This document shows positions 1-6,127 of a DNA stretch of 10,269 nucleotides, piece by piece. The notes below the pieces were generated by a model, which searched no databases, was not told where the DNA came from, and saw only the letters and a program-made list of their open reading frames with translations. The stretch's first letter is position 1. Each line of letters starts with the position of its first letter. The translations under genes were made by a program, and so were the position numbers. Location: contig CALFMR010000433.1 in assembly GCA_937880585.1 (NCBI GenBank), positions 1 to 10,269 of the forward strand. The letters run 5' to 3'. Source of the stretch: an uncultured Acidobacteriota bacterium (lineage in GTDB: Bacteria > Acidobacteriota > Vicinamibacteria > Vicinamibacterales > SCN-69-37).

Positions 1-2
1 AC

Positions 3-1784
3 GGTGGCCTGTGGATCGTCGGCCACGCGCAGCAGCAGCGTGCGGCCGAAGTCACGATTCCGGCCCCGAGCCCATCGACGGCGCTCAGCTCACTCCCGCT
101 CGCCTCGCTCAAGACGAACTTCAGCGACCTGCTCGCGGGCAAAATGGGCAGCATCGGAACAGGGGACGCACGCGTCGGTGGCATTCTGCCCTGGGGCAGC
201 GGGCTCGTCGTCAGCGCGTACATCTACTACGACTCCGACACGAGCAACCAGCAGCAGCGCTCACATTTCAGCGTCCAGAACGGGTCGGTCAGCGGTCCCT
301 ATCAGGTGGGTTCAGGGGGGGCGGGCTTCGTCTCCGGCTACATGACGCCCATCCCTCCGGAGTGGCAGGGCACGCTCGGCGGCCCCGCGCTCACCGGACA
401 GTGCTGCATTCCGATCATCGGGCGAACGAGCCTCGGACCGGCGGCCACTGTCTTCGATCCGTCTTCACTCTCGAACCAGTCCAAAGCCGTTCAGGTCGTC
501 GGCTACCCCGAGGCGCACGCGACACTTGGCACATACGACGGCACCGACACCAGCAAGCTGTTCCTGAAGGCCACGGCGATGGGCGGCGTCATCTTCCCGA
601 CGGGCACACGCAGCGTGCTCTTCATCGGCACGCAGCCCGGCAGCGTCTGTTACGGCGAGAGCACATCTGATCCGGCAGCGGCCGGCCCGGGCATGTGCTA
701 CGACCCGACGTCGCCCTACAAGGGCAATCACGGTTACCCCTATCGAGGATTCATCTGGGCGTACGACGCCAATGACCTGGCGGCCGTGAAGCAGGGCAAG
801 CGGAACCCGTGGGACATCAAGCCTTACGCCGCGTGGACGATCACCGCGCCCTTCATGTCGAACGCGTCAGACGCGATTCTCGGCGCGACCTACGATCCGG
901 CCACGCGGCGCGTCTTCGTCTCGCTCGGATCGGCAGACGGCCATGCCCCGGTCATCGCCGTCTACGCGCTGACGAACGCGACGGCGTCAGCGGACTCGAC
1001 GCCGCCCTCGGTCGCCGTGACGAGCCCGACCAACGGCGCTACCGTCGGCGGGACGGTGACGCTGACGGCCTCGGCGTCGGACAACGTCGGCGTCTCGAGC
1101 GTCTGGTTCACCGTCGACAACATCAACGTTGGGTCGGAAGATGCTGCGGCGCCGTACCAGACGACCTGGAATACCGCGAGCGCGGGCAACGGCACGCACA
1201 CGATCCGTGCGGCCGCCCGCGACTCATCAGGAAACGCCCAAACGTCGTCACCGGTGACGGTCACCGTGGCCGGTTCGACGGGCCAGAGCGGAGCCTGCAC
1301 GACGCCGAAGCCGGTGGCCAACTGGGTCTGCGTCGGAACCGGATGGTTGCCGCCGGATCATCCGCTCGCTATCGCGGCGGGTCTCGGGAATCTCCCCTCC
1401 GTCACGCCGCCGGCGCAGTCGTCCTCGTCTTCTTCATCCTCGTCATCGAGCTCGTCGGGAACCTACGTCTCGCCGATTCCGTGCACGACGCAGAAGCCCG
1501 TCTCGAACTGGGTCTGCGTGGAGGGCGGCTGGCTGCCGCCGGATCATCCGCTGGCGATCGCGGCCCTCGGCGGCGGCGCGTCGAGCAGCGGCACGGGCAG
1601 CAGCGGATCGAGCACGAGCAGCAGCGGCAGCAGTGGTTCCAGCAGCTCGGGCAGCAGCGTTGTGTCCAATCTGCCCTATTGCTCCTTCGGCGGCTCTCCG
1701 GTTGCCGGTTGGGTCTACGTTTCAGGCGGCTGGGTCCCCCCCGACCATCCTCTCGCCGTTCTCGGGACGTGCCGCGCGCACTAG
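3..1784 (+). CDS. Large secreted protein, C-terminal part: beta-propeller-like region, Ig-like domain, three Cys/Trp/Pro modules with Ser-rich linkers (5' truncated)
   Basis: The frame is open from the left edge (first whole codon at 3) to TAG at 1782-1784, giving 593 residues without the true N-terminus. The Met at 144 is internal: the 47 codons before it read as ordinary protein. Residues about 1-330 contain Gly- and aromatic-rich segments (for example GATYDPATRRVFVSLG, then VIAVYAL) resembling beta-propeller blades; I cannot name the family. Residues about 332-424 form a bacterial Ig-like domain (PPSVAVTSPTNGATV ... GTHTIRAAARDSSGN). The C-terminus has three copies of a 28-residue module (first CTTPKPV, last WVPPDHPLA) joined by serine-rich linkers. 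Extracellular location is inferred from the Ig domain, low Lys content and linkers; the signal peptide would be off-window. It converges on the EPS operon. Function is unknown: adhesion, glycan binding or surface attachment are possible. Confidence 0.85.
   Translation, partial: GGLWIVGHAQQQRAAEVTIPAPSPSTALSSLPLASLKTNFSDLLAGKMGSIGTGDARVGGILPWGSGLVVSAYIYYDSDTSNQQQRSHFSVQNGSVSGPYQVGSGGAGFVSGYMTPIPPEWQGTLGGPALTGQCCIPIIGRTSLGPAATVFDPSSLSNQSKAVQVVGYPEAHATLGTYDGTDTSKLFLKATAMGGVIFPTGTRSVLFIGTQPGSVCYGESTSDPAAAGPGMCYDPTSPYKGNHGYPYRGFIWAYDANDLAAVKQGKRNPWDIKPYAAWTITAPFMSNASDAILGATYDPATRRVFVSLGSADGHAPVIAVYALTNATASADSTPPSVAVTSPTNGATVGGTVTLTASASDNVGVSSVWFTVDNINVGSEDAAAPYQTTWNTASAGNGTHTIRAAARDSSGNAQTSSPVTVTVAGSTGQSGACTTPKPVANWVCVGTGWLPPDHPLAIAAGLGNLPSVTPPAQSSSSSSSSSSSSSGTYVSPIPCTTQKPVSNWVCVEGGWLPPDHPLAIAALGGGASSSGTGSSGSSTSSSGSSGSSSSGSSVVSNLPYCSFGGSPVAGWVYVSGGWVPPDHPLAVLGTCRAH
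997..1275 (+). other. Bacterial Ig-like domain within the secreted protein
   Basis: The segment begins STPPSVAVTSPTNGATVGG and continues through SASDNVGVSSVWFTVD, AAPYQTTWNT and GTHTIRAAARDSSGNAQ, ending VTVTVAG. This is the classic pattern of the Big_9-type bacterial Ig fold (PF17957-like), common in extracellular glycan-active or adhesive proteins. It acts as a spacer between the propeller-like region and the C-terminal modules. The assignment is by pattern; boundaries are approximate. Confidence 0.8.
1296..1379 (+). repeat. Cys/Trp/Pro module, copy 1 (28 codons)
   Basis: First copy of the module. Key residues are Cys1, Pro-Val at 6-7, Trp10, Cys12, Gly-Trp at 16-17 and PPDHPLA at 19-25. 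It shares two perfect nucleotide stretches with copy 2 at identical offsets: 14 nt (1320-1333 and 1506-1519) and 19 nt (1348-1366 and 1534-1552), so the two are duplicates. The copy starts are 186 nt apart. Confidence 0.85.
1380..1481 (+). repeat. Serine-rich linker 1 (polyserine run of 13)
   Basis: A 34-residue linker between modules 1 and 2. At 1419-1457 it encodes 13 consecutive serines, using 12 TCN codons (TCG, TCC, TCT and TCA mixed) and one AGC. The mixed third positions argue against simple replication slippage of one triplet. Polyserine linkers are known as flexible spacers in secreted glycan-active proteins of several Gram-negative groups. Confidence 0.85.
1482..1565 (+). repeat. 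Cys/Trp/Pro module, copy 2 (28 codons)
   Basis: Second copy, with the same key residues as copy 1: Cys1, Pro-Val 6-7, Trp10, Cys12, Gly-Trp 16-17 and PPDHPLA 19-25. It differs from copy 1 mainly at residues 4, 8, 14 and 15. Both cysteines are kept, so an intramodule disulfide is plausible. It starts 198 nt before copy 3. Confidence 0.85.
1566..1679 (+). repeat. Serine/glycine-rich linker 2
   Basis: A 38-residue linker between modules 2 and 3 with 19 serines, interspersed with Gly and Thr. In contrast to linker 1, 14 of the 19 serines use AGY codons and five use TCN. The two serine codon boxes are not joined by a single-base synonymous change, so the two linkers appear to have arisen separately. 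Confidence 0.85.
1680..1763 (+). repeat. Cys/Trp/Pro module, copy 3, divergent (28 codons)
   Basis: Third, terminal copy: Cys1, Pro-Val 7-8 (one residue later than in the other copies), Trp11, Gly-Trp 17-18 and PPDHPLA 20-26. The second cysteine is replaced by Tyr (WVYV instead of WVCV), and a cysteine appears 31 residues after Cys1, in the last six residues (GTCRAH). The protein ends 18 coding bases after this module. Confidence 0.8.
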
Positions 1785-1825
1785 TTGCCAGGAACACTCA
1801 CAACGAAGGGCTCGTCAAGGGACGA
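1785..1825. other. Convergent intergenic gap, 41 bp
   Basis: The plus-strand secreted-protein gene stops at 1784 and the minus-strand glycosyltransferase gene at 1826. No T-run or strong stem-loop is visible inside the gap itself. The only nearby hairpin lies just beyond it, in the end of the glycosyltransferase gene. Confidence 0.7.
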
Positions 1826-2722
1826 TCATTCGGCCGGTGGTGGCCGAAACCCGGACACGAGGAATTTCGCAAATCCGAACTGCGAACGAAGATAGGACCA
1901 GCGCTCCCGCATGATCGCGGTCCACGAGACGGGATCGGCAGACGCATCGGGCGGCTCGATGCCGAATGCCTCGTAGAAGCGCGCCGTGGCCGGAAGGCCC
2001 ACGTCGCGTTTCCGGACTCCCACGAGGTTCTCTCCCGTGCCGAGCACCCAGGCGCTCGCCGCAAAGGGGAGGGACGCGAGCGCATGTCCGTGCGCGGCGA
2101 AGAATCCGGGCACGAACGGATGATCGCCAAAGATCCGGGTGATGATCACCGGCGCCACGTGGGCCCGGATCTCGTCCTGCGAGCTCCGCGGCGTGAGTGG
2201 GGTCCCCACGCCGGTCAGCTCGGCGAGCCGCGCGGCGTTCAGCACGAGCGCGGTTCCGCAGTACCGCACCATCCCAGCACGGCGCTGGACATGTCCGTTC
2301 GCCATGTCCAGCGCATAGCCCGTATTCACGTACCAGCCTGCCCGTCCCGGCCGGGCGGCCACGAATGCCGCAAGCTCACGGTTGACCAGATCGTCGCAAT
2401 CGAAGAACACGACGTACTCGGGCCGGAAGGCACGCGCGGCAAGAAAGCCGACTATCTGCTTCGTGCCCTTGTCGACGCGCGCCAGCTCCTCCGGGATGCT
2501 CGCGCGTCTCGCCTCGGACGGCGGCGGGAAGTCCACGATGTGATAGTCGATGCGCGAATCCGAAACGCGGACGTTCGGCCGCTGATTACAGACGACGATG
2601 ACGCGGATATCCGGGTCGGTTTGCGCGCTGACGGATCGCAGTGAGCGGTCCAGAAGCGCTTCGACACGTTGGAACGACGTGGCGTTGAGCGGATGGCGCA
2701 CCGATGTGATGAACGTCACCAT
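1826..2722 (-). CDS. GT-A-fold glycosyltransferase (298 aa), last gene of the EPS operon
   Basis: Probable sugar-nucleotide-dependent glycosyltransferase of the cytoplasmic side, adding a residue to the lipid-linked EPS unit. Residues 1-48 (MVTFITSVRHP ... VIVVCNQRP) form the first beta strand and nucleotide-binding face. FFDCDD at residues 106-111 is the DxD-type metal-binding motif. CGTALVLN near 155-162 and GDHPF at 199-203 fit the acceptor and catalytic part. The overall pattern is GT2-like, with some resemblance to putative rhamnosyltransferases; sugar specificity cannot be read. I chose ATG at 2720-2722 rather than an upstream in-frame start at 2884: it is preceded by AGAGGG at 5 nt, sits 14 bp after the FemAB-like gene's stop, and the upstream extension (54 codons) lies in the FemAB-like coding region and is not domain-like. 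It stops at TGA 1826-1828. Confidence 0.8.
   Translation of the reverse strand: MVTFITSVRHPLNATSFQRVEALLDRSLRSVSAQTDPDIRVIVVCNQRPNVRVSDSRIDYHIVDFPPPSEARRASIPEELARVDKGTKQIVGFLAARAFRPEYVVFFDCDDLVNRELAAFVAARPGRAGWYVNTGYALDMANGHVQRRAGMVRYCGTALVLNAARLAELTGVGTPLTPRSSQDEIRAHVAPVIITRIFGDHPFVPGFFAAHGHALASLPFAASAWVLGTGENLVGVRKRDVGLPATARFYEAFGIEPPDASADPVSWTAIMRERWSYLRSQFGFAKFLVSGFRPPPAE
1829..1848. terminator. Perfect 7-bp inverted repeat near the convergent gene ends (possible weak terminator)
   Basis: TTCGGCC at 1829-1835 and its exact reverse complement GGCCGAA at 1842-1848 flank a 6-nt loop. The stem begins 45 nt after the plus-strand stop and lies within the last codons of the minus-strand gene. 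No U-tract follows on either strand, so it does not meet the usual criteria for an intrinsic terminator; in GC-rich DNA such a stem can arise by chance or by coding constraint. Confidence 0.2.
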
Positions 2723-2727
2723 GGCTG

Positions 2728-2733
2728 CCCTCT
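2728..2733 (-). promoter_or_regulatory. Ribosome binding site of the glycosyltransferase gene
   Basis: AGAGGG on the minus strand, 5 nt before the ATG at 2720-2722 and just after the TAA of the preceding gene. It decides for the 298-residue start over the longer 352-residue reading. Confidence 0.65.
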
Positions 2734-2736
2734 GCG

Positions 2737-3825
2737 TTACGGCAGGTGCCGCGCGAGTGGCGGTCCGAGGCGGTTGGCCAGCCACAGCGGCAAAGATTTC
2801 CACGCGCTCACGGCACGCGTGAACCGCGGGTTGGACGGCCCCTGATTGGGCGGTGATTCGCGCGAGATGAGCACGTACTCCCACGAGAGCGGCGTCTCAC
2901 GCGCGCCCCACTGCGTCTTGAAGTGATGCGTGCCGCCGCCGGGTGACGAGCGGCCGAAGTCGAACGTCCGCGCCCCACCGGCGATTGCGTCCTCGAGCAT
3001 CGCCCAGTACACGAGCATGTTGGGGCAGAGGTGCCGGAACTCCCGCAATGAGGACGCCCACGGCACGAGGCACGTGTCGCGGAACCGTATCGTCACCGAG
3101 CCGGCGATCGGCCGGCCGCCGTACAGGACGATGAACACGCGCGCGCGATCCGGAAAGCGGCGCAGCGTCTCGCTGAACAGCCGCCGTGAGTACACCGGCG
3201 TCCCCAGGTCACGCATGTTGCGCGCGAACACGGGATAGAACGCATCGACGAGCTCGCCGCACCCCGATCGCACCTCCAGCCCCTCTTTCTGCGCCTTGCG
3301 AATCTGATTGCGAATCTTGCGGTCGACCGTCTTCCACAACTCGTCGGCCGAGGTGGGCAGCGGCAGCGATAAGCCGATCTTGTGCTGCCTCACGGGCAGA
3401 TCGGGCCGTTGACGTTCGCGATGACGCAGCTCGACGTGCGACGCGCCAAACGCTTTCGCGCGAGCCGTCGCCGCCGCGACGAGCGCCGCCGCAACGCCGT
3501 GGTCGTCGGCCAGCAGGCCGCCGTAGTTCAGGAACGGCACCGACACGGCGAAGCGTCCGAACAAGCGTGATCGAAACAGCACGAGCGGCAGCACGCCGGC
3601 GACGGTGCCGTCGCGCATCGCCACGAGATAGTCCGACGATTGGCCGAAGACGGATTGGAACACGTCCCGCCAGCCCCAGAGATGATCGGCGGTCGCCGCC
3701 GGGTGTGCCTCGACGTACGCGTCCCACGCGCCGGCGTCGGTGGCCGTCGAGACGACCGTGGCTCCCGTGGTGGCTGGAACCGCCAATGTGGCGGCTGCGA
3801 TGGGTTCGGTCGCGGACGTCGTCAT
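2737..3825 (-). CDS. FemAB-like protein, XrtA/PEP-CTERM-system-associated type (362 aa)
   Basis: Member of the GNAT-fold FemAB/BioF2-like family (PF13480 type), matching the subgroup found in XrtA-linked EPS loci (TIGR03019 type). Family relatives use aminoacyl-tRNA to add residues to cell-wall peptides; the EPS-associated subgroup has no settled reaction, so aminoacylation or acylation of a polysaccharide precursor is only a suggestion. Residues 1-30 are Thr/Ala-rich and poorly conserved in character. The first GNAT-like half covers about 32-155. The core has KIRNQIRKAQKEGLEV at 170-185, a typical family signature, and FDFGRSSPGGGTHHFKTQWG at 288-307, the conserved C-terminal motif. No signal peptide is evident, implying a cytoplasmic enzyme. 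ATG at 3823-3825 starts 7 bp after the deacetylase stop; no strong Shine-Dalgarno is visible, so translational coupling is likely. Confidence 0.87.
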   Translation of the reverse strand: MTTSATEPIAAATLAVPATTGATVVSTATDAGAWDAYVEAHPAATADHLWGWRDVFQSVFGQSSDYLVAMRDGTVAGVLPLVLFRSRLFGRFAVSVPFLNYGGLLADDHGVAAALVAAATARAKAFGASHVELRHRERQRPDLPVRQHKIGLSLPLPTSADELWKTVDRKIRNQIRKAQKEGLEVRSGCGELVDAFYPVFARNMRDLGTPVYSRRLFSETLRRFPDRARVFIVLYGGRPIAGSVTIRFRDTCLVPWASSLREFRHLCPNMLVYWAMLEDAIAGGARTFDFGRSSPGGGTHHFKTQWGARETPLSWEYVLISRESPPNQGPSNPRFTRAVSAWKSLPLWLANRLGPPLARHLP

Positions 3826-3832
3826 GCGCGAA

Positions 3833-4741
3833 CTACCAGGCGTACGGCAGGGGCGGGGTCACGGTCGCGTCGGCCGGCACGGCGGCACGCCGCACCGTAT
3901 CGACGACCGACGCGATCGTGTCGAAGGGGAAATCCGTGAGCAGTCGCCGCAGGCGCGCCTCGGTCTCTTCCAAATGCCGATAGTGCCGGAATCGGCCGAG
4001 CCGTCCCGCCGAGAGACGCGGCTGGCCCGGGTCGATTTCCCATGGATGAAGGTAGAAGACGACCGGTCGGCGCTCGATGCGGTTGACGCGCGAGATACCC
4101 CAGTGCGCCCACCAGTATGGGAGCAAACGGAAATAGCCACCGCCGGCCACGGGCAGATTCAGCGGGCCGATGCGCGTCGTCGATCCGGGAACCTCGACAA
4201 GCGCGCCGCGTCGGCGTTCGATGCGGTACGGCTTGCGCCCCGAGACGGGAATGCCGTACCGGTCGTGTCGGATCGGGAAAATGCTCGAGTCGTACTGATA
4301 GCCCTCCTCGACGAGCACGTCGAGCGCCCAAAGCGACCGCGGCGTGATCGAGTAGCTCGGCGCCCGATAGCCGGCCACCGGGCATCCGGCCGCATCCTCG
4401 ATGATCGCCTTCGCCCGACGCACGTCGTCGCGGAATGCCGCCGGCGTCTGGTCGTAGATCAAGCGATGCGCGTAGCCGTGCGAGGCGACCTCGTGGCCCG
4501 CGGTCGCGATCGTCCGAACGAGCTGCGGATGACGTTCCGCGACCCAGCCGAGGACGAAGAACGTGGAGCGGACGCGGAACTCCTCGAAAATGGCCAGCAT
4601 CCGCTCCGTGTTGGCGACGACGCGACTCTCCATGCGGTCCCACATGGATCGCGGCACGATGCCGTCGAACACGCTGACGTGAAAGTAGTCCTCCACGTCG
4701 ATGCTCATCGCATTGACGACAGGAGCGTCCGCTTCGACCAT
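3833..4741 (-). CDS. Polysaccharide deacetylase, XrtA/PEP-CTERM-associated DUF3473 type (302 aa)
   Basis: NodB-homology carbohydrate esterase (CE4) fold that removes N-acetyl groups from amino sugars in a polymer or its precursor. Visible motifs: SIDVEDYF at residues 13-20 carries the acidic pair (D15, D18) that replaces the usual TFDDG; STFFVLGW at 59-66; SHGYAH at 87-92 gives the two metal-binding histidines H88 and H92; YRAPSYSI at 125-132; and FYLHPWEID at 229-237 has the late catalytic-region histidine H232. The DVEDYF start and LHPWE end are hallmarks of the subfamily found in XrtA EPS loci (TIGR03006 type). The length is normal for the group. No signal peptide is seen. ATG at 4739-4741 is preceded by AAGGGA at 9 nt and lies 3 bp after the sugar transferase stop. 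Confidence 0.92.
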   Translation of the reverse strand: MVEADAPVVNAMSIDVEDYFHVSVFDGIVPRSMWDRMESRVVANTERMLAIFEEFRVRSTFFVLGWVAERHPQLVRTIATAGHEVASHGYAHRLIYDQTPAAFRDDVRRAKAIIEDAAGCPVAGYRAPSYSITPRSLWALDVLVEEGYQYDSSIFPIRHDRYGIPVSGRKPYRIERRRGALVEVPGSTTRIGPLNLPVAGGGYFRLLPYWWAHWGISRVNRIERRPVVFYLHPWEIDPGQPRLSAGRLGRFRHYRHLEETEARLRRLLTDFPFDTIASVVDTVRRAAVPADATVTPPLPYAW

Positions 4742-4744
4742 CGT

Positions 4745-6127
4745 CTACGTTCCCTTCCGCAGGACGACGGTCTTGATGGTCTCGAAGACGATGTAGAGGT
4801 CGAGCGGAATCGAAAAGTTCTTGATGTAGTACAAGTCGTACTGCAGTTTCTGCAGCGCGTCTTCCGTGCTCGCGCCGTATGTGTAGCGGACCTGCGCCCA
4901 TCCGGTGAGCCCCGGCCGCACGATGTGCCGCTGCCCATAGTACGGGATCTGCTGCGTCAGATCGGTGACGAACTCCGGTCGTTCGGGCCTTGGCCCCACG
5001 AGGCTCATGTCGCCCTTGAGAATGTTCCACAACTGCGGAAGCTCGTCGAGTCGCGTCCGCCGCAGCAGGCCCCCGACGGCCGTAATGCGCGGATCCCCAC
5101 TGCGTGACGCCCAGACCGGCCCGGTCTTGGCCTCGGCGTCGGCGACCATCGTCCGGAACTTCCAGACCGTGAAAATCTTCCCGCGCAGCCCGACGCGCCG
5201 CTGGCTGTAGAAGACGGGCCCCGGCGACGACAGTTTGACGCTGAGCGCAACGAGGGCGCCGACCGGCACCGCGATGACGAGCCCAATCGCGGCGGCGGCG
5301 ACGTCCATGGCACGTTTGCAGAACGCGAGAAAGCGGCTCTTGCGAAAGCCATCGGAGAAAATGAGCCAGCTCGGCCGCAAGTTGTCGACGGCAATCTTGC
5401 CCGTGTACTCCTCGTAGACCGACGGCAGGTGATCGAACGTCACGCCGTCGAGCTTCATCTCGAGGAGCTTGTCCATCGGCAGTTTGCCGCGCGCATCCGA
5501 GAGGCTCACGACGACGCGGTCGACGCTGCGCGCACGGACGATGGAGGGAATGTCTTCAATCGTACCGATGACGCCGGGATTGATGACGGGCGCACCGACG
5601 CGCGTCGGATCGGGATCGACGAATCCCACGATTTCGACGCCCAGATCCTGATGACGCTCGTACAGCTCGCGCGCCAGCTCGACGGCGCCAGGACTCGTCC
5701 CGACGAGTAGCAGCCGCTCGCGTGGTCCAACCCTCCGGGCCACCCATTCAAAGGCAATCCGCCAACCGAGCACAGCCGAGATCACGAGGATCGCCGCGAT
5801 GCCGATCACGCCTCGGCCGATGATCAGGCCCGGAAACCAGTAGTAGATCGCCGCCAGCGCGAACGAGGCGGCCGCGAGCGCCTGCAGCATCCGGATGAAC
5901 AACTCGCGACGGTCGGAGACGAGACGCAGATTGTAGAGATCGGCGTAGTAGAGGCACGCCTGCAGCACGCCGGTGACGATGAGGATGCGCGCGACCCCGT
6001 GCTGCTCGGCAATGGTCGGCCACACCTCCTTCCCGAGGCGCAGGTAGGCGGCCGTCACGATGGCCGCCGCCACCAGGGCGGCCTCGAAGACTACGAGCGT
6101 CAACCCGCGCAGGGTGGGACCGCGCAT
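4745..6127 (-). CDS. Polyprenyl-phosphate sugar transferase, EpsB/WbaP-like, initiates EPS synthesis (460 aa)
   Basis: Polytopic initiating phosphoglycosyl transferase that moves a sugar-1-phosphate from a nucleotide sugar onto undecaprenyl phosphate in the inner membrane. The N-terminal part has about four hydrophobic segments (residues 10-30, 47-62, 82-100, 102-122). A nucleotide-binding-like middle domain follows (LLLVGTSPGAVELAREL at 139-155). The catalytic bacterial-sugar-transferase domain (PF02397 type) runs from KRAMDVAAAAIGL at 271 to the end, with SPGPVFYSQRRVGL, VWKFRTM, RLDELPQLWNILKGD (Asp361-Glu362 dyad), LVGPRPERP and RPGLTGWAQ all intact. Architecture and length fit the PEP-CTERM-associated EpsB_2 group (TIGR03013 type). 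The sugar is usually glucose or a related hexose, unproven here. The start ATG shares its A with the kinase stop (TGATG, 1-nt overlap), implying coupled translation. Confidence 0.94.
   Translation of the reverse strand: MRGPTLRGLTLVVFEAALVAAAIVTAAYLRLGKEVWPTIAEQHGVARILIVTGVLQACLYYADLYNLRLVSDRRELFIRMLQALAAASFALAAIYYWFPGLIIGRGVIGIAAILVISAVLGWRIAFEWVARRVGPRERLLLVGTSPGAVELARELYERHQDLGVEIVGFVDPDPTRVGAPVINPGVIGTIEDIPSIVRARSVDRVVVSLSDARGKLPMDKLLEMKLDGVTFDHLPSVYEEYTGKIAVDNLRPSWLIFSDGFRKSRFLAFCKRAMDVAAAAIGLVIAVPVGALVALSVKLSSPGPVFYSQRRVGLRGKIFTVWKFRTMVADAEAKTGPVWASRSGDPRITAVGGLLRRTRLDELPQLWNILKGDMSLVGPRPERPEFVTDLTQQIPYYGQRHIVRPGLTGWAQVRYTYGASTEDALQKLQYDLYYIKNFSIPLDLYIVFETIKTVVLRKGT

Noticed and set aside
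1419..1457. Polyserine run as a simple slippage microsatellite
   Set aside because: The 13 codons are a mixture of TCG, TCC, TCT, TCA and AGC, not a uniform repeated triplet.
1770..1784. C-terminal PEP-CTERM or LPXTG-like sorting signal in the secreted protein
   Set aside because: The end (GTCRAH) has no hydrophobic segment and no basic tail after a membrane span.
809..2644. 611-codon plus-strand open frame
   Set aside because: It overlaps the secreted protein in another frame and then runs antisense through the glycosyltransferase gene; it is Arg-rich, without domain motifs. Typical GC-rich shadow frame.
2723..2884. Upstream extension of the glycosyltransferase to a start at 2884
   Set aside because: It lies within the FemAB-like coding region and adds 54 unconserved-looking residues before a canonical GT-A start that has its own ribosome binding site.
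3740..5107. 455-codon plus-strand open frame antisense to the deacetylase and sugar transferase
   Set aside because: Arg/Asp/Val-rich with no recognisable domain, while the minus strand encodes intact catalytic motifs throughout.
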